From Apus apus (Eukaryota > Chordata > Aves > Apodiformes > Apodidae): a stretch of 64,000 nt of DNA. The notes under the pieces were generated by a model. That model was given only the letters and a program-made list of their open reading frames with translations. It was not told the DNA's origin and searched no databases. Numbering within the stretch: the first letter of the stretch is position 1; each line of letters begins with the position of its first letter. Below are positions 9,201 through 31,324 of the stretch, one piece after another. The position numbers and the translations under genes were made by a program. Where the stretch lies: the NCBI RefSeq assembly GCF_020740795.1, contig NC_067312.1, forward strand, positions 58,962,405 through 59,026,404, given 5' to 3'.

Positions 9201-12200
9201 CAGTTAGTATTCATGGCAGAGAGACACGTGTGGGTGAAACAGGTTTCTTACGTGATGGTTATAGTCCTAGGGAGAGTGCTTCTTGCACTCAGCAGGCACT
9301 GAGGTTGTGTTTTGTAAGTAGCTCTGCCACAGACATTTATAAAACTGAAGATCAATAGTCACTTGATCTCAATGTATTTTGTACATAGTGTTTCTGTTTT
9401 GGTTCAGTACTTGTGCGTGTAATGAAAGTTGCTTTAATAATGTTTCCTGTAAGGATGGTATCTAGGCAGGAGACTGTTTTTGCACTAAAATTAAGCTTAA
9501 TAATCTTGAAACATACTTCAGGTTGCCACAAGTAGAATCTGCTGGATGTATGAGTGGATTAAAAAAAAAACAACAGTTATGAATGCTTCAAGGGAAGGTA
9601 CTGACTTTCTAATTTAAAGATCCAGGGAGCTGGTACCAACTTGTGTCTGTAAAAATATTTCTTATTCCTGCTTTTCTCTTAAAAAGGTGAAACATGTTTG
9701 GTTGGTTGTTTTCTGTAACAGGAATGAAGGATGGTCAGAAGATAACATTCCATGGTGAAGGGGACCAAGAGCCAGGACTAGAGCCTGGTGACATTATTAT
9801 TGTCTTGGATCAAAAAGACCACTCTACATTTACAAGGTAAAAAACTTTACAAGTCCTTTTTGTTAACTCCTGAGACACTTGTTCACATGCTTCCTTGGTT
9901 ACCACTCATCTTCTATCTACTGGGAATACCAGCAGATAGGCTCATGTGGCTAGAACTTGCCTGCAGTTTTGTTTGGGTGGTCAAAACAGCACTGAGACAT
10001 GCAGTGATCCTTGTACAACTAGTCACAGCCACTTGTGTTCTAGCAGCACAGAGTGTTCTTATGTGAGCTTTGGCTGTGGAAGGGGATGGAAGGGAAACAA
10101 AACCAGTCACAGGTATTAAGAGTTTACGAATCTTGAATTTTAAGAACTCTTAAAACACTGAGAGTTTGTTTAATAGATACAAGTATTTGTGGTTACTTCT
10201 GTGCTCTTTCTAGCATGGCATTCTATCGCTTACCTCAGAAAATTACCATCTAGGGCTGGCAGCTGTTCTTTGCCCACTTGGCTTTAAGGCACAGAAAACT
10301 TCTACTGCATTCACTTTTGCCTAGGGATCTTCTTTATGACAAACAGACTGAATATTGCATGCACCCTTCTGACCAAAAGTGGTTTCCCACACTTCATTCC
10401 TTGCCTGAGTGTACTGGGCACTATAATCAGTCCTGTCCATTCTTGCGAAAGTGACTCAAGAAGCACTGACCATGTCTCAAGTGTTTTGTGTTACTGAACA
10501 CTGCTGCTTCGTGTTGCAAGCCTCCTTGTTTCAAGTTGCTCTTTGTGGAATGGGTCTGTCAGGTACATTTTTGTCTGACAAAAAGCCACACTGGTTATTT
10601 TGCAGAAGTGTGATTCACTTTGTGTCTCACTGTGTCTGTTCTAAGCAAGTAAGAAGGGCAGCAATGGATTTGGAGAAAGCATTTGTCTGAACACCAAGCA
10701 CTGACACTGTACTTGTAAATAGGAATGGCAAGTCCAAGGGTCTTTCAAGACCTGGACTGCCTTTATAGTGCTGAGCTCTGGAAGCTGCTGCCAGAACTCT
10801 ATGCCAAAGAACAGAGCTCACAGGTTAAGAGTCAGTTATCTTTGCTTTGGATAAGCTTACTTAGCTGATTTTTCTTAGCTTCCACTGAAACTGGATGCTG
10901 AATCATCTATGCCAAAGACACAGTCTGGACTAAACTGTTTGCATGGTTACCTGGGACTTGAAGCCACAAGCTGGCTGTCTTTATTTTTTCCATCTTTCTG
11001 CCCACTGCCTTCAGGTCTAGTGTCCCTAGATAAACCTTGATATTACTGGTCTTGTGGCATTATGCTGGGGTCATGCTACTCCAGGACAAGTGAAATGTTT
11101 CCCCTCTTCTGTCAGAGTCTAAAATTAACTTTTCAGGCAAGTCTCCCTTAAGAGACCTTTAAAATAGGTTAAGTGAAATAACTAAGTTATTTGAATAGGC
11201 TGGAGGATTTCGTAGCCCTTGATCATGTAGACATCACTAGTACTGCCCTACTGAAGTCAGAATAGGCAATTAAAACAGTTGTATTATCTCCTCTAGATAC
11301 ACCTCTTGGTGCTTTCAAGAAAGTATTTTGATCATAACCTGTAGTGGCCATCACGTATTCAAACTTCCCTAGTATCAGATCTTCAGAAAGCAAGTGTTAA
11401 CAGAGTAATAACGTGGCTAATCAGCTGCAGAGTAATCAGCTAGCTAGCTGATGCACTTAAGACAGTACTAATCTACATAAAGGAAGGGGTCCCAGTTGCA
11501 GTGTTTAGGAAGCTGAGAGAACTTTTTCACAGAACTGGGAAGGAGTGTTGAAGTGGAACTGCATGCAGGTGAGCCTTGCTGTATTAATTTCTTTTCAGTT
11601 GACACTTCTACACATTGGCTAGCTAGACTTGATCAATAATGGCTCTCAGTGTGGGTATCATTCCTGTGATTGCTGGCTTGAGGTGCTGTATCAATATGCA
11701 ATATTCTTTACTTAATTATCTGGGTTTGTATTAAAATTACAGCTTTATTGCCCTTGCCAAGTTAAATACTAAAGTCAGGTATGACCCTTTTACTGTTACT
11801 TCCTCTTGGTGACTGTTTTAATTGGCTCTGCCTTAGACGAGATGAAGACCTTCTCATGTCTATGGATATTCAGCTGGTTGAAGCACTGTGTGGTTTCCAA
11901 AAGCCCATCACGACGCTGGATAATAGAACTATTATTATTACCTCCCATCCTGGTAAGTGTTGTTTTGCTTTCTGCTGGAAGTCCAAGCATACAGTGAATA
12001 TAACCCGGAAATGTAAAGAAACAGAAACATCGTATCTTGGTGCACAAGGGATGTGTGCTGGTATTGAGCCTATTTTTCCTACTCTTTGCAGTACAAATCT
12101 TTTAACAGAAGGATTTTTGGATAGCAGTCAGCAGTAAATTTATCTTCGCGTGGTATAGTAACAGACCTTAACTCATGGACATACTTGTATCCTGAGGATA

Positions 12201-13519
12201 TACCTCATGAGAATTGAAGGCCATGGGTCTCTGAAAACTACTATTTCAGCCTTTGAACTGATGGAGCACTTAATACATTTGTAAGTATGCTTCCTTTGGG
12301 AAGCATAACAAGATTACAAGAATGTTAATTTAGACATCAATCTGCTTTCCTACTCAAAAGTTAGCAGATATTAAGTCCCTATTAGGCTACTATATATTGG
12401 TGTAGCTGTTTAACCACAATGTACAAAGTTACATAAGTATTGAAGGGAGTTAACACTAAAGCTGCTTCTGTTGCCTGCGTGGATACCTTCATCTTTTTGA
12501 TTGTTTGTTTTGTTTTGTTAGGCCAGGTCATCAAGCATGGTGCTATTAAGTGTGTGTTGAATGAAGGTATGCCAATTTATCGCAGACCGTATGAAAGAGG
12601 ACGCCTGATCATAGAATTCAGGGTAGGTGAATCAACTTGCTTCCGTGGCACAGTTCAGCACTGCATTCCCATCCAAAATGTAACCTGTATCACCTCAATC
12701 AGGAAGAGATCCCAATTATCAGATGTCCTGGTTTGGTATTTGTTTTTTATAACAGTGAGAACATGTAATCCATCAGACAGAATTACAGTTCTAAACAAAG
12801 AAAAAACTTACGGAACACCCTGTTCTGTAAGTTAAGTTATCAGGAGACTTTCTTTGGACACCTTGTGGATTTCCATTTGCTTGGCATGTTCTTTAGTTTC
12901 TATCATCCTGTGGGAAGAATGGATCTGTAACTTACCCCTGTGCTGAAGCAAAGGAGTAGGCTGAAAAATGCTGATTTCTTCTTTGAGAACAAGCTAGTGC
13001 TGGGAGCTGTGGCAGCAGGCTCTGTCTGCTGTGGTGTTAAATGAGGCTCAACCTTATCTCTGATGTTAATATAGCCTGTACTTTGCTTCTAGGGGGATTC
13101 CAGAGGGCAGTCTGAGGTGGAAGAAATGTTGGTTAAGCTGTCAGTTAGAAGATGACTTTTGCAGGCATTAAAAAATAGCCTAGCAACTTTTAAGTCACCT
13201 ATGATGATAAAGCTGACTTGGGCAGATACTTGACCTGTAGTGAGGTGGAAAAAGGCCAATTCAGGCAGACTTGAATAACACCAGTTATTGATCATTTCAG
13301 GTGAACTTCCCAGAGAGTGGCTTCCTCTCCTCAGATAAGCTGTCTTTACTTGAAAAACTGCTACCCACAAGGCAGGAAATAGAAGAAACTGAGGAAATGG
13401 AGCAAGTGGATTTAGTGGACTTTGATCCGTCTCAAAAAAGAAGACACCACTATAATGGAGAAGTCTATGAAGATGATGAGCATCACCCAAGAGGTGGTGT
13501 TCAATGCCAGACATCATAA
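6158..13519 (+). CDS. DNAJA1: DnaJ homolog subfamily A member 1 (HSP40 co-chaperone), complete
   Basis: DNAJA1 is a type I HSP40 that delivers unfolded clients to HSP70 and stimulates its ATPase, in the cytosol and at membranes, including mitochondrial protein import. Eight exons (6158-6289, 6590-6767, 7892-7996, 8098-8325, 9722-9836, 11837-11952, 12522-12622, 13301-13519) total 1194 bp, 397 aa plus stop, the expected length. Visible parts: J domain with HPD at residues 34-36; Gly/Phe region with FFGGGG; zinc-finger repeats beginning at Cys134, Cys150, Cys177 and Cys193, the first three CxxCxGxG and the last CKSCTGRK; substrate-binding C-terminal domains; and a C-terminal CQTS CaaX box for farnesylation. 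The start has a strong Kozak context (gccgccATGg). Every junction keeps frame with GT-AG sites. It shares its promoter with APTX and converges on SMU1. Confidence 0.97.
6298..6510 (+). repeat. GC-rich minisatellite in DNAJA1 intron 1
   Basis: About ten tandem copies of a 19-bp-class unit of the form GGGCCGGGCCGGGGGCTGC, with small variants. It fills most of the 300-bp first intron. The sense strand has many G runs of three to five, so RNA or DNA quadruplexes are possible. Confidence 0.9.
6590..6767 (+). CDS. DNAJA1: DNAJA1 exon 2
   Basis: 178 bp starting [11 protein letters not shown]: end of the J domain and the Gly/Phe-rich region. The acceptor is cccccgcag and the donor CGAG|GTAACG, splitting a Gly codon. 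Confidence 0.96.
6768..7891. other. DNAJA1 intron 2
   Basis: AT-rich intron after the island; no exon or repeat family recognised. Confidence 0.8.
7892..7996 (+). CDS. DNAJA1: DNAJA1 exon 3
   Basis: 105 bp starting with the split Gly codon, then [13 protein letters not shown], up to the first zinc-binding CDKC pair. Confidence 0.96.
8098..8325 (+). CDS. DNAJA1: DNAJA1 exon 4
   Basis: 228 bp carrying the remaining zinc-finger cysteines ([24 protein letters not shown]). The acceptor is tctccacag and the donor AAAG|GTGAGG. Confidence 0.97.
8326..9721. other. DNAJA1 intron 4
   Basis: Intron without recognised exon or repeat family. Confidence 0.8.
9722..9836 (+). CDS. DNAJA1: DNAJA1 exon 5
   Basis: 115 bp encoding [18 protein letters not shown] and the following peptide-binding domain strand; ends on a split Arg codon at ACAAG|GTAAAA. 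Confidence 0.96.
9837..11836. other. DNAJA1 intron 5
   Basis: 2.0-kb intron, the longest in the gene; nothing recognised in it. Confidence 0.8.
11837..11952 (+). CDS. DNAJA1: DNAJA1 exon 6
   Basis: 116 bp encoding [20 protein letters not shown] and neighbours; acceptor ctctgccttag, donor CCTG|GTAAGT. Confidence 0.96.
11953..12521. other. DNAJA1 intron 6
   Basis: 569-bp intron; nothing recognised. Confidence 0.8.
12522..12622 (+). CDS. DNAJA1: DNAJA1 exon 7
   Basis: 101 bp encoding [20 protein letters not shown] onward to IIEFR. The acceptor is ttttgttag and the donor TTCAGG|GTAGGT, phase 0. Confidence 0.96.
12623..13300. other. DNAJA1 intron 7
   Basis: 678-bp intron; nothing recognised. 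Confidence 0.8.
13301..13519 (+). CDS. DNAJA1: DNAJA1 exon 8 (terminal coding exon)
   Basis: 219 bp from VNFPESGF to the stop TAA at 13517-13519. It contains the acidic C-terminal tail ([11 protein letters not shown]) and the CQTS prenylation signal. Confidence 0.97.
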   Translation: MNFPESGFLSSDKLSLLEKLLPTRQEIEETEEMEQVDLVDFDPSQKRRHHYNGEVYEDDEHHPRGGVQCQTS

Positions 13520-15960
13520 ATGGGCCAGTGAATAACTTGTGATGCTTGTTTTGTATGCATTAGGGGATAAGTGAAGAACTACAAGCAGTTCACCCTCACT
13601 TCTTGCTGTTTGTTGTTCTATCCAGCCATAGTTGTTTCTAAAAGCATAAAGAAATAAACTAAGTGATTAAACTGACTTTGCAATTTGTATAAAGCTTCAG
13701 GATGCAAGCTCATGAAGCTGATTGCACTTCACCCTTGCCTCTTGGTCCAGAAAACCCCCTTACCTGCTTGTCTTTTATTCCAAGCCTTGTAATTCCTTTG
13801 TGTGCAATTCCCAAGCTTAGACTAAGATTCTGTGGTGTTCTTTTTAGGATTTTTAGATCTTGTACTCTGTTAATAAAGTATGCACAAGTACTAATAAGTC
13901 ATGGTAAGATGTAGCTAAGTTTTGTACCAGTTAGGATAACATGTTCATGTTTTGGGCTTGTACTGGTGTTTGTGAAATAGGGACTTGCTCTAGTGCAGCC
14001 ACCTAGTGCATGAAGCTCACAAGTGTGTGGTCAGTCTTCATGGGCCTGTTAGAGTCATGCAGTCCACAAGCTCTCTGAGGCTACTGCACTTAAGGTCAAA
14101 TACTTGCTTCCTCTGCCAGCTTTGGTCCTGACCCTGGAACTAGATGCAAAGCTTGCTTTGATTCATCAGCATCACTGTTTGGCTGCTGTCCTGCACCACG
14201 CTGCCTATAGAGCCAGTGGTTGCTTTGCTGCTGCAGGAGCTTCGTTTGCTGCTGCGCATGAGTAAAAACCTGCAGGCTGCATCAGCACACTTGTGGTTTG
14301 GAATCTGAGCCTGCTGGCATGTGAAGCTTATTTCCACCTTGATTACTGAGATCAGATACCCCTCAGTGGTGTGTCATGAAAAGCAGTACCTGCCCTGTTC
14401 ATGGGCATATTGTGAAACTGCAGAGGAGAGAAACACTGAGTACTACCAACAGATGCATCTAGGATGTTCTGAAATTAATGTATTGTGTGCATTATTTTAA
14501 ACTGACTCTTGAAAAAATGCTGTATGAATGTTCTAATTATTGTAGATTAAGTATTTCCAATATAATTACAAAATTGTTCATTGCCTCTTTTCTTAGACCA
14601 GATGTTTGTTTAAAGACATTACCCCCTTCTTTTTAGACAGCTATTCACAGAAAAATATAAGCAAAAACTTCTGTCAGAAAATATGCTGAGAAGGCAGGCC
14701 CATATTTAACCTCTAGTGTGGTAGTTTAGTCTGGTTCTACCATCTGGATAGGAATAGTGTTTGCTTTTCATACTGCCCTGAAGCAGAAGTGTCATGAAGA
14801 GAACTTTTTTCCTTGGAAAGAGCTGCTGTGTGACCGTACATGTGTAACTTGTAACCGTTTGTCTGTAAAACATTTCTAGCTCTTGTGTTACAGGTTTCAT
14901 TTTATGAAGACAGCTGGTACCATGTTTCTTGTACCTCAAACATAGTTCCCTTTCAGGTTGCTACAGAATAGCAATCTCCTGAGTGTCTTACCCAGTTTTG
15001 GGGGAATTTTAGCTTTCTCTGTCTCAGCAGGAATAAATTTCTGTAGGCAAAGTGTCTCCCCAAATTCTACTTGAATGGGCTCATCAGTGAGCGATACAGA
15101 TGTGACCAGCAAGGAGCCTTTATTCTGTCAGGACAGTCTGCCTGAGTCAAGGGGAGGAACAGAATGTAATCCTACCTCTGGTTAGGGGTGAGGCTCCTGC
15201 ACAACAGTCTTCAGGCTAAGCAGCACTACAATATGCTACTAGTTTCCAGTTCAGAAAGCACCCTTGCTTTTTTCCCTTATCCGCTGGATCAAAACAGCTA
15301 GGGCAAACCAAGCTCAGTGCAGAGCCTTGGGGATGGAAACAGGATATTATTTTGCTTCAGCTGACTGTGAACCACATTAAAAACAAACAAACAAACAAAA
15401 CCAACACTATAGCTTTTTTTTTTTTTTTTTCCCTAGTGACACTTCAGTTACTATTTTACCACACGTAGAGCTGTGTCAACACAGTTGAGATAAGTTTCTG
15501 TTCTTGACTGGTTCTCAGTACCACGGTGGCCAATTCTACTTCATGACTGATGACACCACAGCTAGCCTAGAGGATGAGCCAGCTTCCAGGAGGGTGGCTG
15601 ACCAGAAGCTTTGGCAGAGCAGCCCAGGCAAAGATGCTATTACTAATGCAGTAAGGACAGCAGAAACACCACCAGTTTAGCATTCTGTTTGGAATGAGCT
15701 AGTGATTGACACAAAAGCTACTTCCTAAAGAAGTGTTCTGGCAGCAGGAGAGCAAGTCCAGCAAAAAAGCACTAGCAAATGAAAGCAAGAGCTAGCAAGA
15801 AGGACACAGTTCAGACCTTCAAGCATGTTAGTGAGAGCAATGTGTGGCCTCTTCCAAGCTTAGTTCTCCTGTGGCATTCTGGGTACACAGCTACAGCAAG
15901 CCATAAAATGTGTTCTGTGCCACTGAAAAATAAAATATGAGGGTTTTTTCTCACTTCTTA
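13520..15960 (+). other. DNAJA1: DNAJA1 3' UTR and downstream sequence
   Basis: The stretch after the stop has three AATAAA signals on the plus strand, at 13653-13658, 13872-13877 and 15929-15934, so alternative 3' ends are possible. Which are used cannot be read from sequence. No other gene was seen. A (CAAA)n run and a T run sit at 15381-15431. Confidence 0.55.
13653..13658 (+). terminator. Proximal poly(A) signal of DNAJA1
   Basis: AATAAA 134 bp after the stop codon, the first canonical signal in the 3' UTR. A second lies at 13872-13877. Confidence 0.5.
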
Positions 15961-16659
15961 GTGCTCTATATGGGATACAGTTTCCCATTTTGGGGAATGA
16001 ATGAATAGGCAGCTGCAGAAATCAAGGCTATAGTAGCACAAGATAGCTTCTATAAATACCAGCATAGTAATCAGACCTGTCATAACCTGAGTTGATGTTT
16101 GCAATCACTTCCAGTCTTTCCATTTCAACACCAAATTCATACATCCAAGCTTATAGCCTAGTTCATTACAGTTCTTCCCACTGTGTACCAAGCATGTAGG
16201 ACTTGTTTTTTTCCCCTGAAATCTAGCAGCTCCACAACTCCACAGGTTTGCTGTGAAACTGAGAAGTCCCACTGCAGACACATTTAAAGATGAGGCTGCT
16301 CTCATTTATGCTTCTACCTGTAAAACTGAAGGGCACTAACTGTCCTCTCCTCTTCATGCTTTACCTGCTACCCAGCAGCAGTGCAAATTCGCTCAGCCCA
16401 GAGGAGTAAACTCCATGATCCCAAATCTGCTTTGAACTTGCAGTGTGACACAAGGTTCAGCAAAGCCAGCAGCTTGCCTTCCGACCTTTTAGTTAGCACC
16501 TGGAAAGATGTGTTCCTGCTTCCATTCATGACTGATTTGTACTCAAAGCATTCATAAGGCCCACTGATAGGAGAAAGGTTTGATTTAAGCCATCGTTTTC
16601 CAAAGCCACAGATAAAGAAATGCCAGATTTTATGTTTTCTTGGGGAGTAAGATGAGCAG

Positions 16660-18085
16660 TATTATAGTGCCCAAAGAAAGGGGGACTTCAACCACGCTGA
16701 TACCTGCTGGCAAGACAACACAATAGGACATAATCAATGTAGGAGGGTCCTAGGGAGCATCAATGAGCTCTTCCTGACCCAAGTGATAGAGGAGCCAACA
16801 AGGAGTGGTGCTCTACTAGATTTCATACTACCAAGCAGGGGCTTATTGGGACTGTGAAAGCCAAAGGTAGCCTTGGCTTTAGTGACAACAAGACAGTGGA
16901 GTTCAGGATCCTGAAAGGAGCAAGGTAAAAAGCAAGCTCTCAACCCTGGGCTTCAGGAGAGCAGATTTTGGTAGCTTCAAAGTTCTGCTTGGAAGCATCC
17001 CATGGGCTAAGGCCCAAGAAAGCTGGTTAATATTCAAGGTTCACCTTCTCCAGGTTAAAGAGCATTCCATCCCAGCAAATAGGAAGTAAGGCAAAAGTGG
17101 CAGGAGGTCTGTGTAGATGAACAAGAAACTCCTGGCCAAACTCAAAACACATCAAGGAAGAATCCAGAGGGTTCTTCCCTCTTCTTACCCATCCAAGGAC
17201 AGCTAAGTTGGGAGCAACACAAAGATCTTGTCCAAGCTTCCAGGGATGAATTTATAAAAGCTAATGTTCAACTGCAGTTGAATCTGGTCAGGATTATTTA
17301 AAACAAGGACTTCTTTAAGTACTTAAGTGGGAGAGGCTAGGGAAAACATGGACTGAATGAAACTGGGAGAATCTGGTTACACATGACAGGGAAACAACTG
17401 AGGTGCTGAATGCCTTCTTTGCCCCAGTCTTCCTAACAACACTGGCCTTCAGGAATCCCAGGTCCCAAACCCCAGGGGAAAGTCTGAAGCAAGAAGGATG
17501 TACCCATGTGGAAGATGATCAGGTCAGGGAAGAATTAGGCAAATTGAACATACCTAAATCAATGGGCCCTGACGGGATGCATCCACAAGTGCTGTGGGAG
17601 CTGGCAGATCTATCATGGTGATTGAGAGAAGTGCTTGAAGACCAGAGGAAAGCAAATGTTACTTCTGTCTTCAAGAAGGGCAACAAGGGGGATCCAGGGA
17701 CCTACAGGCTGGTCAGCCTCACCTCAGTCCCCGGGAAAGTGATGGAGCAGCTAAACCTGTAGACCATTTCTAGGCACACATAGGGAAATCATCAGTAGTA
17801 GTCAGCATGGCTTCACCAAGGGGAAGTCATGCTTGACCTACTTGATAAACTTCCACAATCGATATATATAAAAACCTGACTGGGGGGGTGCAGAGACAGA
17901 GAGAAGCCCTTTCCAGTGGTGCCTAGTGTTGGGACCAGAGCCAATGGGAACACACTGAAACACAGGATGTTCCCTCTGAACATCAAGAAACACTTCTCTG
18001 TGAGCAATTGAGCACAGGCACAGGTTGCCCAGAGACGTGGTGGAGTCTCCAGTCCTTCCAGCCTCAGACATTCTGCCATTCTGCA
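16660..18085 (+). mobile_element. CR1 LINE, decayed and internally deleted
   Basis: Translation shows CR1 pol in order but with frameshifts: the endonuclease end (GDFNHADTCWQDN, then RSGALLDFILPSRG), then VREELGKLNIPKSMGPDGMH and KKGNKGDPGTYRLVSLTS of the reverse transcriptase N-terminus. Near 17870 it jumps to the CR1 3' part (gaacatcaagaaacacttc), so most of the reverse transcriptase is deleted. It ends near tandem attctgc units. It is not functional. Confidence 0.85.
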
Positions 18086-20300
18086 AATAAAACTTGAAAG
18101 AACAGTTGTTGATTTCACTTTACGAAGTTTCTAATTTGGGAAGACAGGAAAGGTGTAACTCTTTGGCAGCAGCACACGCCTGCTCCCAGACAAGCAACTG
18201 CCATTTCCTTCCCAACAACACAAAGGCAGTATCAGAAGAACTTGTTACTACGCAGGGAGCAGTTTTACAGACTAAGGCACACAGAAACCAAGGGTGGCTT
18301 CATTATCCTGTTCCATAGTGCAAGCAGCACCTGTAATAGGCAAAACTGTTACACTCTCATCACTTCAGCAAGCATTCATCTCCTTGTATCTTCCTCCACA
18401 AGGAGCCAAGGAATTTCCACATATCCTTTTTACTCTGCCCCTGAAATTAAGCCTTTAGCCAGCTTTCTCCTTCAGATTTACCTAAAGCCTACACCTTTCC
18501 CCCTGATGTTCAGATCCAAGCTAGCTCATCCCATCTCTGACAAGGCACCACAATCCAGGTCATAGAGGTTTATTTATGACTACCCAGATAAAAGACACGG
18601 AAGCCCGCAGCACTCACAGGAACTGCAGAGGGAGTAACCATGCTTTAAAAGCACTCCTAAAACCCTTGCAGACACTAGGCAGAAGTCTTGTGATGAAAAA
18701 TTGTACTTGAAGAGCATTTATAACTTACTTTAAGCATCATCATTGCCATCAACCTCTGCAGCATTGTTTCTTTCTCTTATCTCAGGCTGAACACTGGCAT
18801 TACCAAGCTGCCCCAAATCAGAGACAGGCCCTCTCGCCTGAGCTCATGGTTCAAAATCCTCAGCAAACTGCAGAATGAGATTCATGGTGGCTGGCAGGCA
18901 CCCATGGAGATGGTTTAGCCTCTCACACCTCTTGAGAATTTGGATGCTTTGTAGGACATTCACAAAGGACCTTTTCCTTTGAGATCAAGTCTTCAGTTTT
19001 CAGCGGGTCTCCACTAATCTTACTAGGACACAATGAAGGTTTGATTTTTCTTTGTGGATGGCAAGCTGGTACTGGTATCAGAACAGGATTACACCCTGCA
19101 ACTACAGGCTCACAAATTACTTGCCATAAGTATAATCCCAATGACATTTAAAAAAAGCTATATCCAGTACTTCCATAACTCTGCAGGATCCTGAGCTCAC
19201 TGTTATGTTGCTGAGATGGCAGCTCTTCCACACACATTAGTAAAGCACAGGCAGGCAGCTGATTCCATGTGAGCAAGGCTGAAATTCATTGATCCCCAGT
19301 TCAGAAACAAAAGGATGACTGGCCAATGAGACTTTCACTATGGGGCACTCCCTCCTGTAAAGCATTCTGCACTCCCCTCGTGTGACAGAACTTGCCAACT
19401 GCACACAAAATAATTCAAGAATAAAGCAAGGCCCATGGGGGAACAATGTTTTCTTTAATATTAGTTAAAACACTAGATGTTGTCTTGTTCAAGTCTTACA
19501 TACAGATAAGTGACATAACACCTGGCTAATTCTTCAGAGAGAAAATGCCTTCCTATAATTGCATTTTAAAAATTAACATTCATCTAAAAAAAAAATTATG
19601 TTAAAAAAACCCTAAGATTTTCAAGATTATCATGGTACTTTCATGCCAAGTGCCAGCTATTTTACAGATTACAGCTGCAGTGCACAAGGTCATTTTAACT
19701 GCTGCCCTTCCACAAGTATTAGCACTTTTTTTTTTGGTCTTAAGTACTTGATGCAATCAACTCTGAAACTCCTAGATAAAAAGTGTAAGAAATGCCAGAT
19801 TTTCTCATATTTTTTAAGCTAGAGACTGTATTTCAATCTTTAAATATTAAGGATTCCAATAGTTTTATTTGCTACAACTACTTTTCTTTTAAAGAACAAT
19901 GTAAGATATAGTTTACATGGAGGACTAAAAATATTTTGTCAAGATCTTCTGCAGTACAAGTACTAACTGCCAGCGGAGCCTGACAGATCTGTTACTGTCA
20001 GATGTTTCTGACACACGGGTGTCTCTTCAGCCAGGAAAAACACTAACTTTCGCAATCTAAAAAATAACTTTATTGCCGTATCTAAGGAAGTAAAAAAACA
20101 GCTTAGGAATTAAAACATTACAGCTAAACATAGAACTTGACACTGAAGTTGCAGTGAACAAGCAATGCCATGTCAGAAGCTAAGCTGAAATTTTTCTGCA
20201 CTTCTTTAGACCAACATGAACATAGATCAAAGAAGCTCAGTCACCAGCTGACAACCAATGCTTGCATTAGGATCAAGCCCTTCCGCCAAAAAAAGGTTGT
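18086..20300. other. Intergenic sequence between convergent DNAJA1 and SMU1
   Basis: No gene recognised. AT-rich, with several TTTATT strings that could serve as minus-strand poly(A) signals for SMU1 (for example 19863-19868 and 20069-20074). Confidence 0.5.
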
Positions 20301-20897
20301 GAGTTATTTAAACTGGAAATTATTTATTAATTAAAATAAGTTATTACTGTTGGAAAGATTACTGTGGCAAGAAAGCATTCCACAACAGATGAGCACAGGA
20401 AACAGTATGGCAGAGTGAAATCTGCATGCTTTTCATCTCATCATTACAGAGAAAACCTCATTTTTTGCTGCATCGTAGAAAAACTGTGGTCAGAGTTCAG
20501 AAGATTCTGGTATACATTCACAACAGTGTGCATTAGTCAGGATCTCAAATGGAATAATCATCTGCTCCAAACTGAAGAGCCAGAAAAGATTGTTTTTATT
20601 ATAGTATGAGACCTATGTATCACCTCAACTAGGTGTACAGGTGTATGAAATATTAAAAAAATCGTACAAATAATTATTTAGAGCTTAAGTGTGCCACGCC
20701 CTTTTGGGAAAACAGTAAGCTAAACTGAGTAAACTGGAAAAAAAATTAAACAACTGCTGAACACGCACCACCACAGCACTACGAACTCAGCCCGTGTAAA
20801 CCAGCTTCTGCATGTTTTAAGATATTGATCCCCTGAGGCCTCATTTAAGTTAAAGCTGGCCTGAAGACATGATGCACTTATACAAACAGGGCCCAGG

Positions 20898-20950
20898 TAA
20901 TCATAGAAGCATAGAATCATAGGGGTTGGAAGGGACCTCGAAAGATCAAA
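20898..20950 (-). mobile_element. CR1 3'-end fragment
   Basis: Contains catagaatcataggggttgga followed by gggacctc, the reverse complement of the CR1 3' terminus with its ATTCTATG tail. Only about 50 bp remain. Confidence 0.85.
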
Positions 20951-20966
20951 TAATTCCTTTTAGCCT

Positions 20967-21105
20967 GGAAGAAAAAAAAAACAAACAAAAAACCCCCAAA
21001 TAAACAATGCCAACAAACAAACAAACAAACCAAAAACAAACAAAAAACACCCCAAACCCAACAACAAACGTCAAACAACAAAAACATACACACGAAAAAG
21101 AAAAT
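20967..21105 (+). repeat. A-rich (CAAA)n-type simple repeat
   Basis: Irregular runs of caaa, caaaaa and caacaaa directly beside the CR1 tail fragment. Confidence 0.85.
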
Positions 21106-21739
21106 CCACAAAAATATCCCCAACTATATCTCACTGCCACATTAGGAAGGTTTACTGGAGGAAGTGCTGGGAGATGGGCAAGAAGAATTTCGTTCCAAGG
21201 AAGCCGTGTGACACTACTTAACATTTTTAACTGAAAAAAATTATAATGCAAATTGAACACAGCAAAACCCACAGAACTAAAAAAGCCTCCGCCTTTAAGC
21301 TGAGGACAGAGTAGACTCATCTGCATACGTGTCAGCAGTGGAGAAGAAACAGCTTTCCCATTCCACATAATTCACGCAAATAAAAGAAGCATTTTGCTGT
21401 ATTCTAGGAAGTCAGCAACCACTTTTAAGTGTGTATAGTTCCCAGCTCATTTAACTTCTATAAACACTGTAGGAAGAGTACAGACTTCAGGAGACAGAAA
21501 ACACTCTCACTGAAGTTGCTTCAGCTAATCTGGTAAAAATAAAAATCTGAAATTACCTGATGCTATATTTAAGCATCAACCTACCTAACTTTAGACAAAG
21601 AAGTAAAAATGTCATTCTCTCGAAAACTGAACTGAAAATTGAGCAAGTATCACACTATGTGCATTTAGAACTTGTTAAAGCACGAACACCAATAACCTGC
21701 GACTAACAGGCACACTTCATAGCTCAGTATAAAATCAAG

Positions 21740-31143
<9,404 letters not shown>

Positions 31144-31324
31144 CTTGAGCTGCCCTCACGGCTCCCGCAGCGCCCCCGGCCCCGCCGCTTCCGGCCTCTC
31201 CCCGCGCCGCTTCCGGCCCGCGCAACGGCTGACGGAACCGGCCCCTCCCCCCCCGACCCGCGCCCCCTGGCGGCGGGAGGGGGGGGCGGGGCCTGCGCCG
31301 CGCGTGCCCTCGGGAGGGGGCAAC

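Larger units (their letters stand above)
20050..21739 (-). other. SMU1: SMU1 3' UTR (distal end uncertain)
   Basis: Non-coding sequence after the SMU1 stop. Minus-strand AATAAA signals lie at 20595-20600, 20323-20328 and 20069-20074. The last-used site is unknown. An A-rich (CAAA)n block at 20967-21105 and a CR1 tail fragment at 20898-20950 lie inside this interval. Confidence 0.5.

Noticed and set aside
17403-17621. 72-codon open frame that could pass for a small gene
   Set aside because: The KSMGPDGMHPQVL block shows it is part of the decayed CR1 reverse transcriptase.
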